Shown: in pieces, positions 50,309 to 59,193 of the stretch
How the letters are laid out: the number at the start of each line of letters is the position of its first letter
Position numbering within the stretch: position 1 is the first letter of the stretch
Origin: JAEULH01 sp963789785
GTDB taxonomy: Bacteria; Pseudomonadota; Alphaproteobacteria; Rhodospirillales; Defluviicoccaceae
Assembly: GCA_963789785.1 (NCBI GenBank)
Contig: CAWBNC010000019.1
Coordinates: forward strand, 1-64,000
Direction of reading: 5' to 3'
Length of the DNA stretch: 64,000 nt
Notes under the pieces: generated by a model
What the model was told of the DNA's origin: nothing
The model's database searches: none
The model's input: the letters and a program-made list of their open reading frames with translations, nothing else
Position numbers and translations under genes: made by a program

Positions 50309-50809
50309 ATGCTTGCACTTCTCGAAAAGGATGTCAGCGAAAGAGCTTTGGAAAGCGTCGTTTCTCTTGTTACGAGTTTGGAAAATAATAGCATTGATTC
50401 GGCAACAATTTGGACAGATGCTTTTGTCCTCGGCTTTCTGACTGGCATTATTGCAACCACGGTCAGTATTTTTGCCCGCCACCGCATTGAGGAGCAGGTA
50501 CTGAATTCGACGATCGTTCATGTTCTGGCTGATGTGTCTGGCCTGAACCGCTTCGATTTGGGACGGCTTATTGTCAACCACCAGCAACTTTCGGCCCCCG
50601 ACTTCGCCAGAGGCGAAGAAAATGCCTCCAAGATGCTTGTCTTTTTCTACAATCCATTCGCCTACGCCGACGATCCGGACATTGTCAGAGCAAGATCTGT
50701 GGCCACGGGTCTCAGCGGTATCATCAGCAAGACACCGGAGACAGACGAGGAACACGCGCTGGTGTGTCAAATTCTTGCAGAAGACCTATTACTTCATCAG
50801 ATAATTTGA
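50309..50809 (+). CDS. hypothetical protein with one TM segment, AT-rich
   Basis: 166 residues. One likely TM helix (TDAFVLGFLTGIIATTVSIFARH, residues ~36-58) and an acidic soluble C-terminal domain. Base and codon use are clearly AT-richer than the neighbours (for example TTGGAAAATAATAGC codons), and the AT-rich stretch runs to about 50860. This suggests recent acquisition. GAGATGAA lies just before ATG 50309. No family recognised. Confidence 0.55.
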   Translation: MLALLEKDVSERALESVVSLVTSLENNSIDSATIWTDAFVLGFLTGIIATTVSIFARHRIEEQVLNSTIVHVLADVSGLNRFDLGRLIVNHQQLSAPDFARGEENASKMLVFFYNPFAYADDPDIVRARSVATGLSGIISKTPETDEEHALVCQILAEDLLLHQII

Positions 50810-50875
50810 ATAATACGTCAGATTCATAAACATTCACTATTTTCAGTCTAAAGTTCCGAATCTAAGTCTGGACCC

Positions 50876-51649
50876 TCAGTACTCCCTCGCCGGGTCGAGG
50901 CGGCGCTGCGGCAGCGAGCGCGGGCTGACGAAGGCCTGGCGGATCACGTCGCTTTCCGCCCGCGACCAGTTCAGTTCCGGGTCGTCGCCGGGATTTTGGC
51001 GATGGAGATAGTAGGCGCGCACGCCGATGAAGGACGCCAGCGCCTCGACCAGATCCTCGCGCGCCCCGTTGAACGCTTCCCACGACGGCTCGGCCTCGGG
51101 GCGCGACTTGCGGATGAAGGCGATCGCTTCGGCCGGCGGCATGGTCTCGACAAAGGCGAGATAGCCCAGCACCGCCAGCGGGCCGCGGTTCAGGCCGGCG
51201 GTGCAGTGGACATAGACCCGGCGCCCGGCGGCGAGCAGCGCCGTCAGGGCGCGGACCGCGGTTGGCAGGTTGCGGCGCTGATCCGGCGGGTCGAAGTCCA
51301 GCATCGGCGCGTTGACCATGTCCACCCCCGCGACCTCGCCGAAGCCCCGGTGGGTTTCGTAGTCGATATCGAACGCCGCCCGGCAGGCGTCGCTCTGCAA
51401 CGAGAGGATGGCGGTCGCGTCCGTCTCGGCGACGATCCGCTCGATGTCGGCAAGGCTCATCGGACAGGAACCGATGAGGAGATCGCTGCGGATCTCGTTC
51501 CAGTTAAGGCTCCACCGCCATGACGGGTCGGCGTCGGCCGGCGCCTGCGTCGCGCCATCAGCGTCCGCCGGTTGCGGATCCGCGTGCGTATTCCCGGATA
51601 AGCGGGCACCCGCAACGCTGCCGCCTGATGCGGCGTCGGTGAGGGCCAT
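50876..51649 (-). CDS. dual-specificity phosphatase, glucan-phosphatase-like
   Basis: 257 residues from ATG 51649. After a ~45-residue low-complexity N-terminus the protein reads WSLNWNEIRSDLLIGSCPMSLADIERIV, then the DSP fold, general acid Asp region (MLDFDP) and the P-loop VHCTAGLNRGP (C-x5-R). The opening W.WNEI..DLLIGSCP and a CxAGxxR loop resemble SEX4/LSF-type phosphatases that remove phosphate from alpha-glucans, rather than protein-tyrosine phosphatases. No carbohydrate-binding module is present. Glycogen genes occur in the window but not adjacent. Substrate is inference. Confidence 0.8.
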   Translation of the reverse strand: MALTDAASGGSVAGARLSGNTHADPQPADADGATQAPADADPSWRWSLNWNEIRSDLLIGSCPMSLADIERIVAETDATAILSLQSDACRAAFDIDYETHRGFGEVAGVDMVNAPMLDFDPPDQRRNLPTAVRALTALLAAGRRVYVHCTAGLNRGPLAVLGYLAFVETMPPAEAIAFIRKSRPEAEPSWEAFNGAREDLVEALASFIGVRAYYLHRQNPGDDPELNWSRAESDVIRQAFVSPRSLPQRRLDPAREY

Positions 51650-51757
51650 GGCGTTCCTCCCTTTTCGGCCTTGTCTCCTAAAAGTATGACACGCAGGCCG
51701 GGCCGGAAAAGGGATGATCGCCAAGCGCCGTCACGCCATGATCGGGTGCGGCTCGGG

Positions 51758-51878
51758 CTAGTGGTCTGATCCTGACGCTTGAGTCCTCAAGCTTCAGGTG
51801 AATCAGCTCACCCTATCAATGCGCTGGTGGCTCGATTCAGCTGACGAATGGGTTCATCCGTCAGCATCGAACCACTAG
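51758..51878. mobile_element. CTAG-ended MITE, copy 1 (121 bp)
   Basis: Begins CTAGTGGTCTGATCCTGACG and ends CATCGAACCACTAG, so the ends form imperfect terminal inverted repeats of about 20 bp. A near-perfect internal hairpin follows the left end (CTGACGCTTGAG, two bases, CTCAAGC). It carries no ORF. A second copy, ~92% identical and inverted, is at 60129-60250. It lies between the divergent phosphatase and TPP-enzyme genes, so it may affect their promoters. Confidence 0.85.
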
Positions 51879-51904
51879 CGGGGCCGGCAGGAAGGGCGGT
51901 AGCC

Positions 51905-53614
51905 ATGGGCGACACAAGACGAGCGGGGCAGACAGAGCGCAGTGGCGGGCAGGTGGTGGTCGACGCGCTCCGGGACCGCGGTATCGACACGGTATTCTGC
52001 GTTCCCGGCGAGAGCTTTTTGCCGATCCTCGATGCGCTTTACGACGCACCCGAGATCTCCGTCATCGCCTGCCGCCACGAGCACGGCGCGGCGATGATGA
52101 CCGAGGCCTACGGCAAGCTGACCGGTCGTCCCGCCGTCTGCCTCGTCACCCGCGGCCCGGGCGCCTGTAACGCCGCCATCGGCGTCCACACGGCGTTTCA
52201 GGACGCAACGCCGATGCTGCTGCTGATCGGCCAGGTGAGGCGCGCCTTTATCGGCCGCGAGGCCTTCCAGGAGGTGGATCTGACGCGGATGTTCGCGCCG
52301 CTGGCCAAGCGTGCCGCCCAGGTGGACGACGACGCAGCGCTTCCGGCGGCCGTCGCCGACGCCGTCCGCGACGCCTCCGCCGGCCGGCCGGGGCCGGTGG
52401 TGCTCGCCCTGCCCGAGGATCTTCTGGCCGCGACGACGACCGTGGCCGACATCCCGCCGCACCGGGCAGGCGACGCCGAAGCCGACGCCGAAACCGATGA
52501 AGGCCTGATGGAGCGTCTGCACCATCGTCTCGGCGACGCCCGCCGACCGCTGATGATTCTCGGCGGCGGCGGCTGGACGGATCAGGCTCGCGCCGACATC
52601 CATGCCTTCGCAGTTGCCAGCGGCCTGCCCGTCGCCTGCGCCTTCCGCCGTCACGACATCTTTCCCAACCGCGCCCCGCTGTTTGCAGGAGAACTGGGGA
52701 TCGGCCCAAACCCGGCGCTGGTTGCCCGGGCCAGGGCCGCCGACCTGCTCATCGCTGTCGGCACCCGCCTCGGCGAGATCACCAGCCAGGGCTACACTCT
52801 GCTGCCGGCGGCCGGTGGAGGCGGCGTCGATGGGCCCGACCTCATTCATGTCCACCCGGACGCGTCGGAACCGGGCCGGGTTTTCCCGGTCGTGCTCGCC
52901 ATCCCGGCCGGCCCGGCGGCCTTTGCCGCCGCCGCCAGTCGGCTGGCCCCGGTCAATGCCGGACGCTGGCGGGACTGGGCAACGGCGGCGCATGCGGACT
53001 TTCTCGCCGACCGCTCAGTCGCCGTCGGCGGCGACGGGCTCGATCTGCGCCAGGTCATGACCGTCCTCGACAAGGCGCTGCCCGACGACGCGGTCGTCAC
53101 CGTCGACGCTGGCAACTTCAGCGGCTGGCCGCAGCGCTTCCTCAGCTTCGGCGGCGGCCGGCGGCTGCTCGGGCCGTGCAACGGAGCCATGGGCTACGCC
53201 GTGCCGGCCGCGATCGCGGCGAAGCACGTCTTCCCGGAGCGCTCGGTCGTCGCCTGCGTCGGCGACGGCGGATTCGGCATGACCGGTCAGGAGCTGGCGA
53301 CGGCCATGGCCCGCGACCTCGCCGTCGTCGTGCTCATCTTCGACAACGGGATGTACGGCACCATCCGTGCTCATCAGGAGCGTGCATTCCCCGGGCGCGC
53401 CATCGCCACGGCATTGACCAACCCGGATTTTACCGCGCTGGCTCGCGCTTATGGCGCGCGGGGAGAGACGGTCGCGCGCACCGTGACGTTTGCGCCGGCG
53501 CTGTCGCGGGCTCTGGGGGGCGCCGGTCCCGCCGTGATCGTGCTGAAGGTCGATCCGGAGATGATCACCACCCGGGCGAGGCTCTCCGACCTGCATTCCT
53601 CCGCAGCCCGCTGA
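51905..53614 (+). CDS. acetolactate synthase-like ThDP-dependent enzyme
   Basis: 569 residues, intact, with AGGAAGGG before ATG 51905. The three ThDP-enzyme domains are clear. The PYR domain has its activating Glu in CRHEHGAAMMTEAYGKLTGRPAVCLVTRGPG. The central domain includes LMILGGGGWTDQA. The PP domain carries the GDG...N motif (GDGGFGMTGQELATAMARDLAVVVLIFDNGMYGTI). No regulatory-subunit gene is adjacent, and the sequence is more like the acetolactate synthase large-subunit-like paralogues (thiamine enzymes of unknown substrate) than IlvB. Reaction: decarboxylation and carboligation of a 2-oxo acid. Confidence 0.9.
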   Translation: MGDTRRAGQTERSGGQVVVDALRDRGIDTVFCVPGESFLPILDALYDAPEISVIACRHEHGAAMMTEAYGKLTGRPAVCLVTRGPGACNAAIGVHTAFQDATPMLLLIGQVRRAFIGREAFQEVDLTRMFAPLAKRAAQVDDDAALPAAVADAVRDASAGRPGPVVLALPEDLLAATTTVADIPPHRAGDAEADAETDEGLMERLHHRLGDARRPLMILGGGGWTDQARADIHAFAVASGLPVACAFRRHDIFPNRAPLFAGELGIGPNPALVARARAADLLIAVGTRLGEITSQGYTLLPAAGGGGVDGPDLIHVHPDASEPGRVFPVVLAIPAGPAAFAAAASRLAPVNAGRWRDWATAAHADFLADRSVAVGGDGLDLRQVMTVLDKALPDDAVVTVDAGNFSGWPQRFLSFGGGRRLLGPCNGAMGYAVPAAIAAKHVFPERSVVACVGDGGFGMTGQELATAMARDLAVVVLIFDNGMYGTIRAHQERAFPGRAIATALTNPDFTALARAYGARGETVARTVTFAPALSRALGGAGPAVIVLKVDPEMITTRARLSDLHSSAAR

Positions 53615-53734
53615 CCTTTCCTCGCGTCCTGGGCGGCCGTGACCTTGCCGGGCATGGAACCAAGTCATCCGCTTCCCGTTTCAGCATGACAACGAAACAC
53701 ACGACGGAAACGGGTCAAACGAGGAGACTTGGTC

Positions 53735-54241
53735 ATGAAACGCATGATTGCTGCCATCGGCGCGCTGGGGATCGCCGCCGTGCTGTGTGGCTCACCGGCA
53801 AAGGCCGCGGAGGATGCCACCGATTTCGTCAAGACCGCCATCCGCGGCAACATCGCCGAGATTCAGATGGGCGAATTGGCGGAGAAGAAGGGCAAGAACC
53901 CCCGGGTCCAGGAACTCGGCAAGACCCTGGTCAACGATCACCAGAAAGCGAAAGCCCAATCGGTCGAGCTGGCCAAGAAGATGAAGATCGATCCGCCGAC
54001 CAGGCCGACCGAGGACGCGAAGGAAACCTATGACCGCCTCGCCAAGCTTTCCGGGCAGAAGTTCGACGAGGAATTTGTCGAGGCTGCGGTCAAGGATCAC
54101 AAGAAGGACATCGATGCCTACACCGAGCAGGTCGAGGATGGCAAGAACAAGCAGGTTGTCGAGTACGCGCGCGAGACGCTGCCAGTTCTGAAGAAGCATC
54201 TCGAGCTCGCGCAGAAGCTCGAAAAGAAGATGGACGACTGA
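53735..54241 (+). CDS. DUF4142 exported protein
   Basis: 168 residues. Signal peptide MKRMIAAIGALGIAAVLCGSPAKA is followed by a ferritin-like helical DUF4142 domain: DFVKTAIRGNIAEIQMGELAEKKGKNPRVQELGKTLVNDHQKA, with the NDH motif, later AAVKDHKKDIDAYTEQVE and LPVLKKHLELAQKLEKK. GAGGAG lies ahead of ATG 53735. DUF4142 proteins are periplasmic and stress-associated; their biochemistry is unknown. Intact and monocistronic by appearance, followed by a REP element and a strong hairpin. Confidence 0.93.
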   Translation: MKRMIAAIGALGIAAVLCGSPAKAAEDATDFVKTAIRGNIAEIQMGELAEKKGKNPRVQELGKTLVNDHQKAKAQSVELAKKMKIDPPTRPTEDAKETYDRLAKLSGQKFDEEFVEAAVKDHKKDIDAYTEQVEDGKNKQVVEYARETLPVLKKHLELAQKLEKKMDD

Positions 54242-54247
54242 ATCAGC

Positions 54248-54277
54248 CTGCTTTCGGATTGAGTCGTCCGAAAGCAG
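54248..54277. repeat. REP-like stem-loop, family A
   Basis: CTGCTTTCGGA, eight bases, TCCGAAAGCAG: perfect 11-bp arms starting 7 bp after the DUF4142 stop. The same element, with 9-bp arms and a related context (ATCA.CCTGCTTTCG), occurs at 59138-59167. Confidence 0.65.
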
Positions 54278-54326
54278 ATAGTTGATTTGTCATCAAGAGC
54301 ACGCGGCGGCGGATCGGGTGCAGGCG

Positions 54327-54357
54327 GGGTGGTCGGTTTCTTTGTAACCGACCACCC
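54327..54357. terminator. bidirectional terminator-like hairpin
   Basis: GGGTGGTCGGTT, seven bases, AACCGACCACCC: perfect 12-bp arms between the convergent DUF4142 and GST genes. T-rich bases lie in the loop rather than after the stem, so the terminator role is inferred from position. Confidence 0.65.
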
Positions 54358-54395
54358 TTCTGCCTCCTGAAAGGGCGACCGCGGAGCGGGTAGAT

Positions 54396-55007
54396 CTAGG
54401 CTGGATCGCGGGGCACCGTCGCCGTCATCGAGGCGCGGGTAGAGAAGCGCTCGTTCCAGCGCGCAAGTTCGGGACGGCCTTGACGCCAGTCCAGTTCCGG
54501 CAGGCGGAAGTCCAGGAAGCCGAGCGCGCAGCCGATCGCAATGTGGCCGATGGTGCACGCAGATCCGAGTGCGCGAGCTTCGTCTTCGAGTGCATCAAGG
54601 CCGCGCGTCGCCTTATCCTGCTGGCGCGAAATCCACGACGCTGACTTTTCGTCCTCCGGTCTCAGCGTCTCCATCCGGACCAGCACGCCCGCGTCCATGA
54701 CGCCGTCCGCGAGGGCCTGACGGCGAAGCGCGGTCCAGCGCGGGCCGCCCGGCGGCGGGAAGAGCTTCAGCCCGTCGTGGAGGGAGTCCAGGTACTCGCA
54801 GATCACGGGCGAATCGTAGAGCAACTCCCCTCCCTCGGTGATCAGCGCCGGCACCTTGCCCAGCGGGTTGTCCCGATAGAGTTCGCCGTTCGGCGCGCGA
54901 ACGTCCGTCGGGATGTGCTCGATCCGCGCGTCGAGACCGGTCTCAATCGCAACCACGCTGACCTTGCGCACGTACGGCGAGGTCGGGGAGTAGCGCAGCT
55001 TCATCAT
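54396..55007 (-). CDS. glutathione S-transferase family protein
   Basis: 203 residues, intact. The N-terminal thioredoxin-like domain starts MMKLRYSPTSPYVRKVSVVAIETGL, with the Ser/Tyr site in YSPTSPYVRK. LGKVPALITEGGELLYDSPVICEYLD binds glutathione (cis-Pro and Glu/Asp-Ser). The C-terminal helical domain has IGHIAIGCALGFLDFRLPELDWR. The start overlaps the gloB stop by one base (TGATG), so the two are translationally coupled. Both use glutathione, fitting detoxification of electrophiles. Confidence 0.93.
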   Translation of the reverse strand: MMKLRYSPTSPYVRKVSVVAIETGLDARIEHIPTDVRAPNGELYRDNPLGKVPALITEGGELLYDSPVICEYLDSLHDGLKLFPPPGGPRWTALRRQALADGVMDAGVLVRMETLRPEDEKSASWISRQQDKATRGLDALEDEARALGSACTIGHIAIGCALGFLDFRLPELDWRQGRPELARWNERFSTRASMTATVPRDPA

Positions 55008-55777
55008 CAGAAGTGGTCCTTCCGCTTGCGGATGTCGGCGAAAATGCTGACAGGATCCTGTCCGGTGAGGCCGGCGGCCTTCGCCAGCGCCGCTTCATCG
55101 GCGCGCAGGAACGGGTTGGTCCGGCGCTCCTCGTCCAGGGTCGAGGGCACCGTCGGCTCGCCCCGCCGCCGTCGCGCCCTTATGCTCGCGGCCCGCTCAA
55201 CAAGCGCCGGGTTCGACGGGTCGATGCTGAGGGCGAAGGCGGCGTTGGCTTCGGTATACTCGTGGGCGCAGTAGACCCGGGTCTCGGGTGGCAGCGCCCG
55301 CAGTCGGCTGAGGCTGTGCCACATCTGCGCCGGCGTGCCCTCGAACAGCCGGCCGCAGCCGAGCGCGAACAGCGTATCGCCGCAAAACAAAACCGCGTCG
55401 TCCGCGAACCAGTAGGCGATGTGGCCGATCGTGTGGCCGCTGACGGCGATGACCTTCGCGGCGCGCTTGCCAAGGGCGAAAGTGTCACCGTCCGCGACGC
55501 GCACATCGATGCCGGGGATGCGCGCCGCATCCGCGGCGTTGCCGACGATGGTGCAGCCGGTGGCGCGCTTGAGCTCGATATTGCCGCCGACGTGGTCGTG
55601 ATGGTGATGGGTGTTGAGGATATGGGTCAGCCGCCAGTCGAGCTTCGCCAGCGTGTCCAGCACCGGCCCCGCGACGGCCGGATCGATCGCGGCACAAACC
55701 CCGGTCGCGGGATCGCGGGCGAGATAGATGTAGTTGTCGCGGAGGACGGGGATCTGCCGCACCTCGATCTTGCTCAT
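55007..55777 (-). CDS. gloB: hydroxyacylglutathione hydrolase (glyoxalase II)
   Basis: 256 residues, intact. Hydrolyses S-D-lactoylglutathione, the second step of methylglyoxal detoxification. The metallo-beta-lactamase motif is NTHHHHDHVGGN (HxHxDH). It continues with SGHTIGH, a metal-bridging Asp in FCGDTLFALGCGRLFEGTPAQM, and CAHEYTEAN with glutathione-binding residues. The C-terminal substrate domain includes VPSTLDEERRTNPFLR. Cytoplasmic. Coupled to the GST gene downstream; divergent from a methyltransferase gene. Confidence 0.96.
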   Translation of the reverse strand: MSKIEVRQIPVLRDNYIYLARDPATGVCAAIDPAVAGPVLDTLAKLDWRLTHILNTHHHHDHVGGNIELKRATGCTIVGNAADAARIPGIDVRVADGDTFALGKRAAKVIAVSGHTIGHIAYWFADDAVLFCGDTLFALGCGRLFEGTPAQMWHSLSRLRALPPETRVYCAHEYTEANAAFALSIDPSNPALVERAASIRARRRRGEPTVPSTLDEERRTNPFLRADEAALAKAAGLTGQDPVSIFADIRKRKDHF

Positions 55778-55879
55778 CTGCTCTCCCTGTCCCGCGATTT
55801 GTGGTTCGGCCGCGACGTTCGCCGTTACGGCGCGGCGAGACTACCACCCGCGCGGCCGTCTGAGCTAGAGTTGGCCACG

Positions 55880-56596
55880 ATGTGGACCGATGTCATCGAC
55901 CTGCGCGACTTCTATGCGACCAGCCTCGGCCGGGTCGCCCGGCGGATGATCGCCCGGCGTATCCGTCTGCTCTGGCCGGATCTGCACGGCCTCAATGTGC
56001 TCGGACTTGGCTACGCGACCCCGTATCTGAGCCTCTTTCGTGGCGAGGCGCAGCGGGTGATGGCGATGATGCCGGCGGCCCAAGGGGTCATGCACTGGCC
56101 CGCGGACGAGGCGGGCCTGACGGCCTTGTGCGATCACACCGAGCTGCCGCTGCCCGACAACATCGTCGACCGGGCGCTGATCGTCCACGCCCTCGAATGC
56201 GCCGAGCGCACCGGGCCGATGATGCGCGAGGTCTGGCGGGTGCTTGCCGACGGCGGCCGATTGCTTGTGGTCGTGCCCAACCGCCGCGGCCTATGGGCCC
56301 GTTTCGAGCGCTCGCCTTTCGGCCACGGCCGGCCGTACTCGGCGGGGCAGCTCTCGCGCACCCTGCGCGACGCCATGTTCACGCCCTACCAGTCGAGCGC
56401 GGCGCTGTACGTTCCGCCCGTGGGGTCGCGCATGATCCTGTCATCGGCGTCGGCCTGGGAGCAGATCGGCCAGCGCTGGTTCACGACCTTCGCCGGGATC
56501 GTGATGGTCGAAGCGACGAAGCAGATCTACGCCGCGCCGCCGACCGCGGCAGCGGCGAGCCGCAAGCGGGCCTACGTGGGCATCGGCGCGCATTGA
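55880..56596 (+). CDS. class I SAM-dependent methyltransferase
   Basis: 238 residues from ATG 55880. The SAM motif I is degenerate, NVLGLGYATPYL (residues ~38-49). Post-I and motif II/III follow: LPLPDNIVDRALIVHALECAE, then MMREVWRVLADGGRLLVVVPNRRGLWAR. This is Methyltransf_11-like, commonly encoded divergently from gloB in alphaproteobacteria. Substrate unknown. A Cys-free MMPAAQGVMHWP loop is family-typical. Intact. Confidence 0.88.
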   Translation: MWTDVIDLRDFYATSLGRVARRMIARRIRLLWPDLHGLNVLGLGYATPYLSLFRGEAQRVMAMMPAAQGVMHWPADEAGLTALCDHTELPLPDNIVDRALIVHALECAERTGPMMREVWRVLADGGRLLVVVPNRRGLWARFERSPFGHGRPYSAGQLSRTLRDAMFTPYQSSAALYVPPVGSRMILSSASAWEQIGQRWFTTFAGIVMVEATKQIYAAPPTAAAASRKRAYVGIGAH

Positions 56597-56644
56597 GGGG
56601 GCAAGCGGGAGAGACCCGCAGGGCCGCCATCCGCGCAAGGTTTT

Positions 56645-57002
56645 CTACTTCCTGAAGTGATCGAGGGCGATGTTGACGTTGCGGCGGTTGGCCTTGTAGG
56701 CGACGTCGAACAGGTCGCCGGCGAGCGGGATCGCGCCGATCGCGGTGTCGATGCCCATATTCGCCAGCATCCGCAGGATGATCCGCTTCGGTACGCCAAG
56801 GCGCGCCGCCTCGGTAATGATATAGATGGACATGATCGCCCCGGCGGCGTCGCCGAGTCCCTGGCGCCAGCCCGATCAGGCTGTCGAAGCCGAAGCGCCA
56901 GCGTGTGCCGGGTATCCGAAAGCGGTCGTCGAGCAACCCGGCCAGCCGCTCCAGCCGGCGGATTCGTGCCCAGTCGCGATTGGCCGGATCGACCGTATCC
57001 AT
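56645..57002 (-). CDS. DUF4112 membrane protein (one frameshift)
   Basis: About 118 residues after joining two frames at ~56865 (+1). ATG 57002 starts MDTVDPANRDWARIRRLERLAGLLDDRFRIPGTRWRFGFDSLIGLAPG. The second frame supplies GAIMSIYIITEAARLGVPKRIILRMLANMGIDTAIGAIPLAGDLFDVAYKANRRN. This matches DUF4112, a small membrane family with two hydrophobic segments. Function unknown. Confidence 0.88.
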
Positions 57003-57082
57003 GCTTCCGTGCTTCGCCTCGGCAAGACGAAGAAGGAACGCGGGGAGCGGCCCGCGGTTCCAGCCATCCGAGAGGAGGTGAC

Positions 57083-57487
57083 CTAGGCGACGGTGAAGCG
57101 GGCTCTCGCCGCGCGCTCGATGGCCACGGCGACCAGCCGGTCCAGACCCAGGCGATCGCGCAGCAGTTCGAGCATGCGGATCTCCTCGCGGTGGACCCGC
57201 CCGTCCGCCGCGGCGACGTCGCAGGCCAAGGCGTAGGCCGTCTCGCGCAATCTGGTCGGGAGCGCCGCTTCGATCTGGGCGAGCGCCGCCTCCATGCCGT
57301 CGTCGGCGTCGAGGATCTCGGCGCAGGCCGCCGCCGTCGCCGGCAGCAGATCGCGGTTGTAGTCTTTAAACACGGGCAGGCCGCTGGTGATTTCGCCGAT
57401 CACGCGGAGCTCCGCGTCGGTCATGTCCCGATCCGAGGCCGAGATCATGACCATCGTGTAGATCAGCGCTGCGTGGTGGCTAATCAT
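57083..57487 (-). CDS. TerB-like tellurite-resistance family protein
   Basis: 134 residues. ATG 57487 follows GGACGG. All-helical TerB fold: SHHAALIYTMVMISASDRDMTDAELRVIGEI (acidic metal-binding D-x-D-M-x-x-x-E), then YALACDVAAADGRVHREEIRMLELLRDRLGL with a second acidic repeat. Such proteins bind divalent metal and are mostly stress-related; no other ter genes are present. Starts five codons inside the longer open frame. Confidence 0.85.
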   Translation of the reverse strand: MISHHAALIYTMVMISASDRDMTDAELRVIGEITSGLPVFKDYNRDLLPATAAACAEILDADDGMEAALAQIEAALPTRLRETAYALACDVAAADGRVHREEIRMLELLRDRLGLDRLVAVAIERAARARFTVA

Positions 57488-57686
57488 CGCCGTCCTGTGC
57501 ACAAATCGCTCCGTCCGTCTCGATAAACCGCCGGCGGCCGCGGTGCGAACATGGCGCGCCGCCGTTCGCAGGCGTTATAGCGCATGCTTTGGGGACAGTC
57601 GCTAGAAGATGGGTCACGGTATCGGGTCAATCTGACGATACCGCCCAACGCTGGCAAGTTTCCTGCGCGCCTTGGGTCGCGGCCTG

Positions 57687-58242
57687 CTACGGGTAGATCG
57701 TCTCGAGCGAGCCGTAGCGGGGACGGAAGGCGGCGTACCGGCGCACCGTGCTCTCGCCGATGATGCCCTGATAGATCATCGGCTCGTAGCGGAAGAAGGC
57801 CTCGCACAGGATCACATTGTCGCCGTCGCGCACGACGCAGTCCCGCCGGCAGAGTGGCGACCGCGCCCTGCACGCCGAACGCGCTGTTGTTCGAGTTGGC
57901 GCCATAGGCCCGCTGCCACCTGATCCGCGCGGGCCCGCCCGAAGCGGCGATCGAGGTCACGATCAGCCGGCCTTCGGCGGCGACATCGAAGGGATCCATC
58001 GTGTACTTCGCTGCCTGGAACAGGTTGTCCATTCCGTCCTCGGTCATGACGGTCGTCTGGGCGACGAGATCGGCAAGGCTCGCCGAGGTTCGCTCGACCT
58101 TCTGGTTGACCAGGACGTAGCGGGTGAACTCGATGCCGGTCAAAAGCAGGACGAGCAGCAGCGGCAAGGCCAGCGCGAACTCGATGGTGAAGTTGCCACG
58201 CTGGTCGCGAGCGAGGCGGCGAGCCAGGCTGATGATAGTCAT
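57687..58242 (-). CDS. TadE-like pilus assembly protein (one frameshift)
   Basis: About 185 residues. ATG 58242; DQRGNFTIEFALALPLLLVLLLTGIEFTRYVLVNQKVER is the TadE pseudopilin-like helix with the G-x-x-x-x-E motif used for prepilin processing. A +1 near 57850 leads to the C-terminal part (NVILCEAFFRYEPMIYQGIIGESTVRRYAAFRPRYGSLETIYP). Minor pilin of the Flp/Tad system. Only the two tadE-like genes are present, not the secretion ATPase or Flp pilin. Confidence 0.88.
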
Positions 58243-58259
58243 GAATGTCAAACCTCGGG

Positions 58260-58893
58260 TCACTTGGAGCAGTCCTTTGGTCCTGCCCCACCCACGGGCG
58301 GGTTCCACGGCTCATTGCGAACGGCGATACTCGCTTGCAGCGGGAACTTGCCGTTGGTGCCGATGATCGGGCCGGCGAGGGGAGTCAGGAGCGGCCAGTC
58401 GTAGCGTCATCCTGTAGAGCACCACGGCGCCGGACTCGCCCGGCCCCTCGGTGCCGCGATCGGCGTCGCGGGTGCCGTTGCCGTTACAGTCGTTGAATGT
58501 TTCGCCGGCGTCGTATTTGCCGTTGCCGTTGCCGTCGACGAACTTCTCGCCCTCCCCGACGTCGCCGAAGGTGGGATAGCTGAGCATTTCGACGGTAGCG
58601 TCGGCGAAGTCGATGAGACCGAGGGTCCGGTCGGCGATCATCTCGCGAAGATGCGCCTCGCGCTCGGCCATGGTCGTTGCGCCGTCAGGGAGCTGCCCGG
58701 TTACGCCATAGCGCGAGGCGTCGCGCAGGCTGCTTTCCATCAACACCGTAACGAACATGATCAGAGCGAATTCAATTGTCGCAAATACCGCCATAAAGAA
58801 GATCGGCGCGACAAAGGCGAACTCTATGGCCGGAGACCCGCCCTGATCATGACGAAGACGCAGAACGCGTCGAATAAAACCCTGGACATCCAT
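58260..58893 (-). CDS. TadE-like protein with EF-hand-like insert (one frameshift)
   Basis: About 211 residues. ATG 58893 gives MDVQGFIRRVLRLRHDQGGSPAIEFAFVAPIFFMAVFATIEFALIMFVTVLMESSLRDASRYG, the TadE N-terminus. The middle contains two acidic, Asn/Gly-rich loops, DGNGNGKYDAGETF and DCNGNGTRDADRG, that resemble calcium-binding EF-hand/thrombospondin-3 loops. A +1 near 58385 leads to the end ASIAVRNEPWNPPVGGAGPKDCSK. Adjacent to the other tadE gene (17 bp apart), forming a pair. Confidence 0.85.
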
Positions 58894-59137
58894 TGCCCGT
58901 ACTCCGCCCGTCTCAAGACCAGCCACAGAACCATTAACAAACTGTTCCTCAGTATAGGCGCGACGGAGCTGTTTTCATATTCAGTATATTGCTGATAGTT
59001 TGCTAATTGTTTTTCCATACAACGAAGACAGATTTTTCCTTCGCTGAAGGCTCAGGCGCCGGGCGTGCGCCACACGACGCCGGCTTCAGGCGGGCGCCAG
59101 TTGTTGAGTCCCGTTGCGCGGGCACCTAAAGATCAAC

Positions 59138-59167
59138 CTGCTTTCGAGTGGAATCATCCGAAAGCAG
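59138..59167. repeat. REP-like stem-loop, family A, copy 2
   Basis: CTGCTTTCG, twelve bases, CGAAAGCAG. Same core and flank as the element at 54248-54277, with a slightly longer loop (AGTGGAATCATC). Confidence 0.6.
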
Positions 59168-59193
59168 AACGACGATCAGTGACAGAAAGATCG

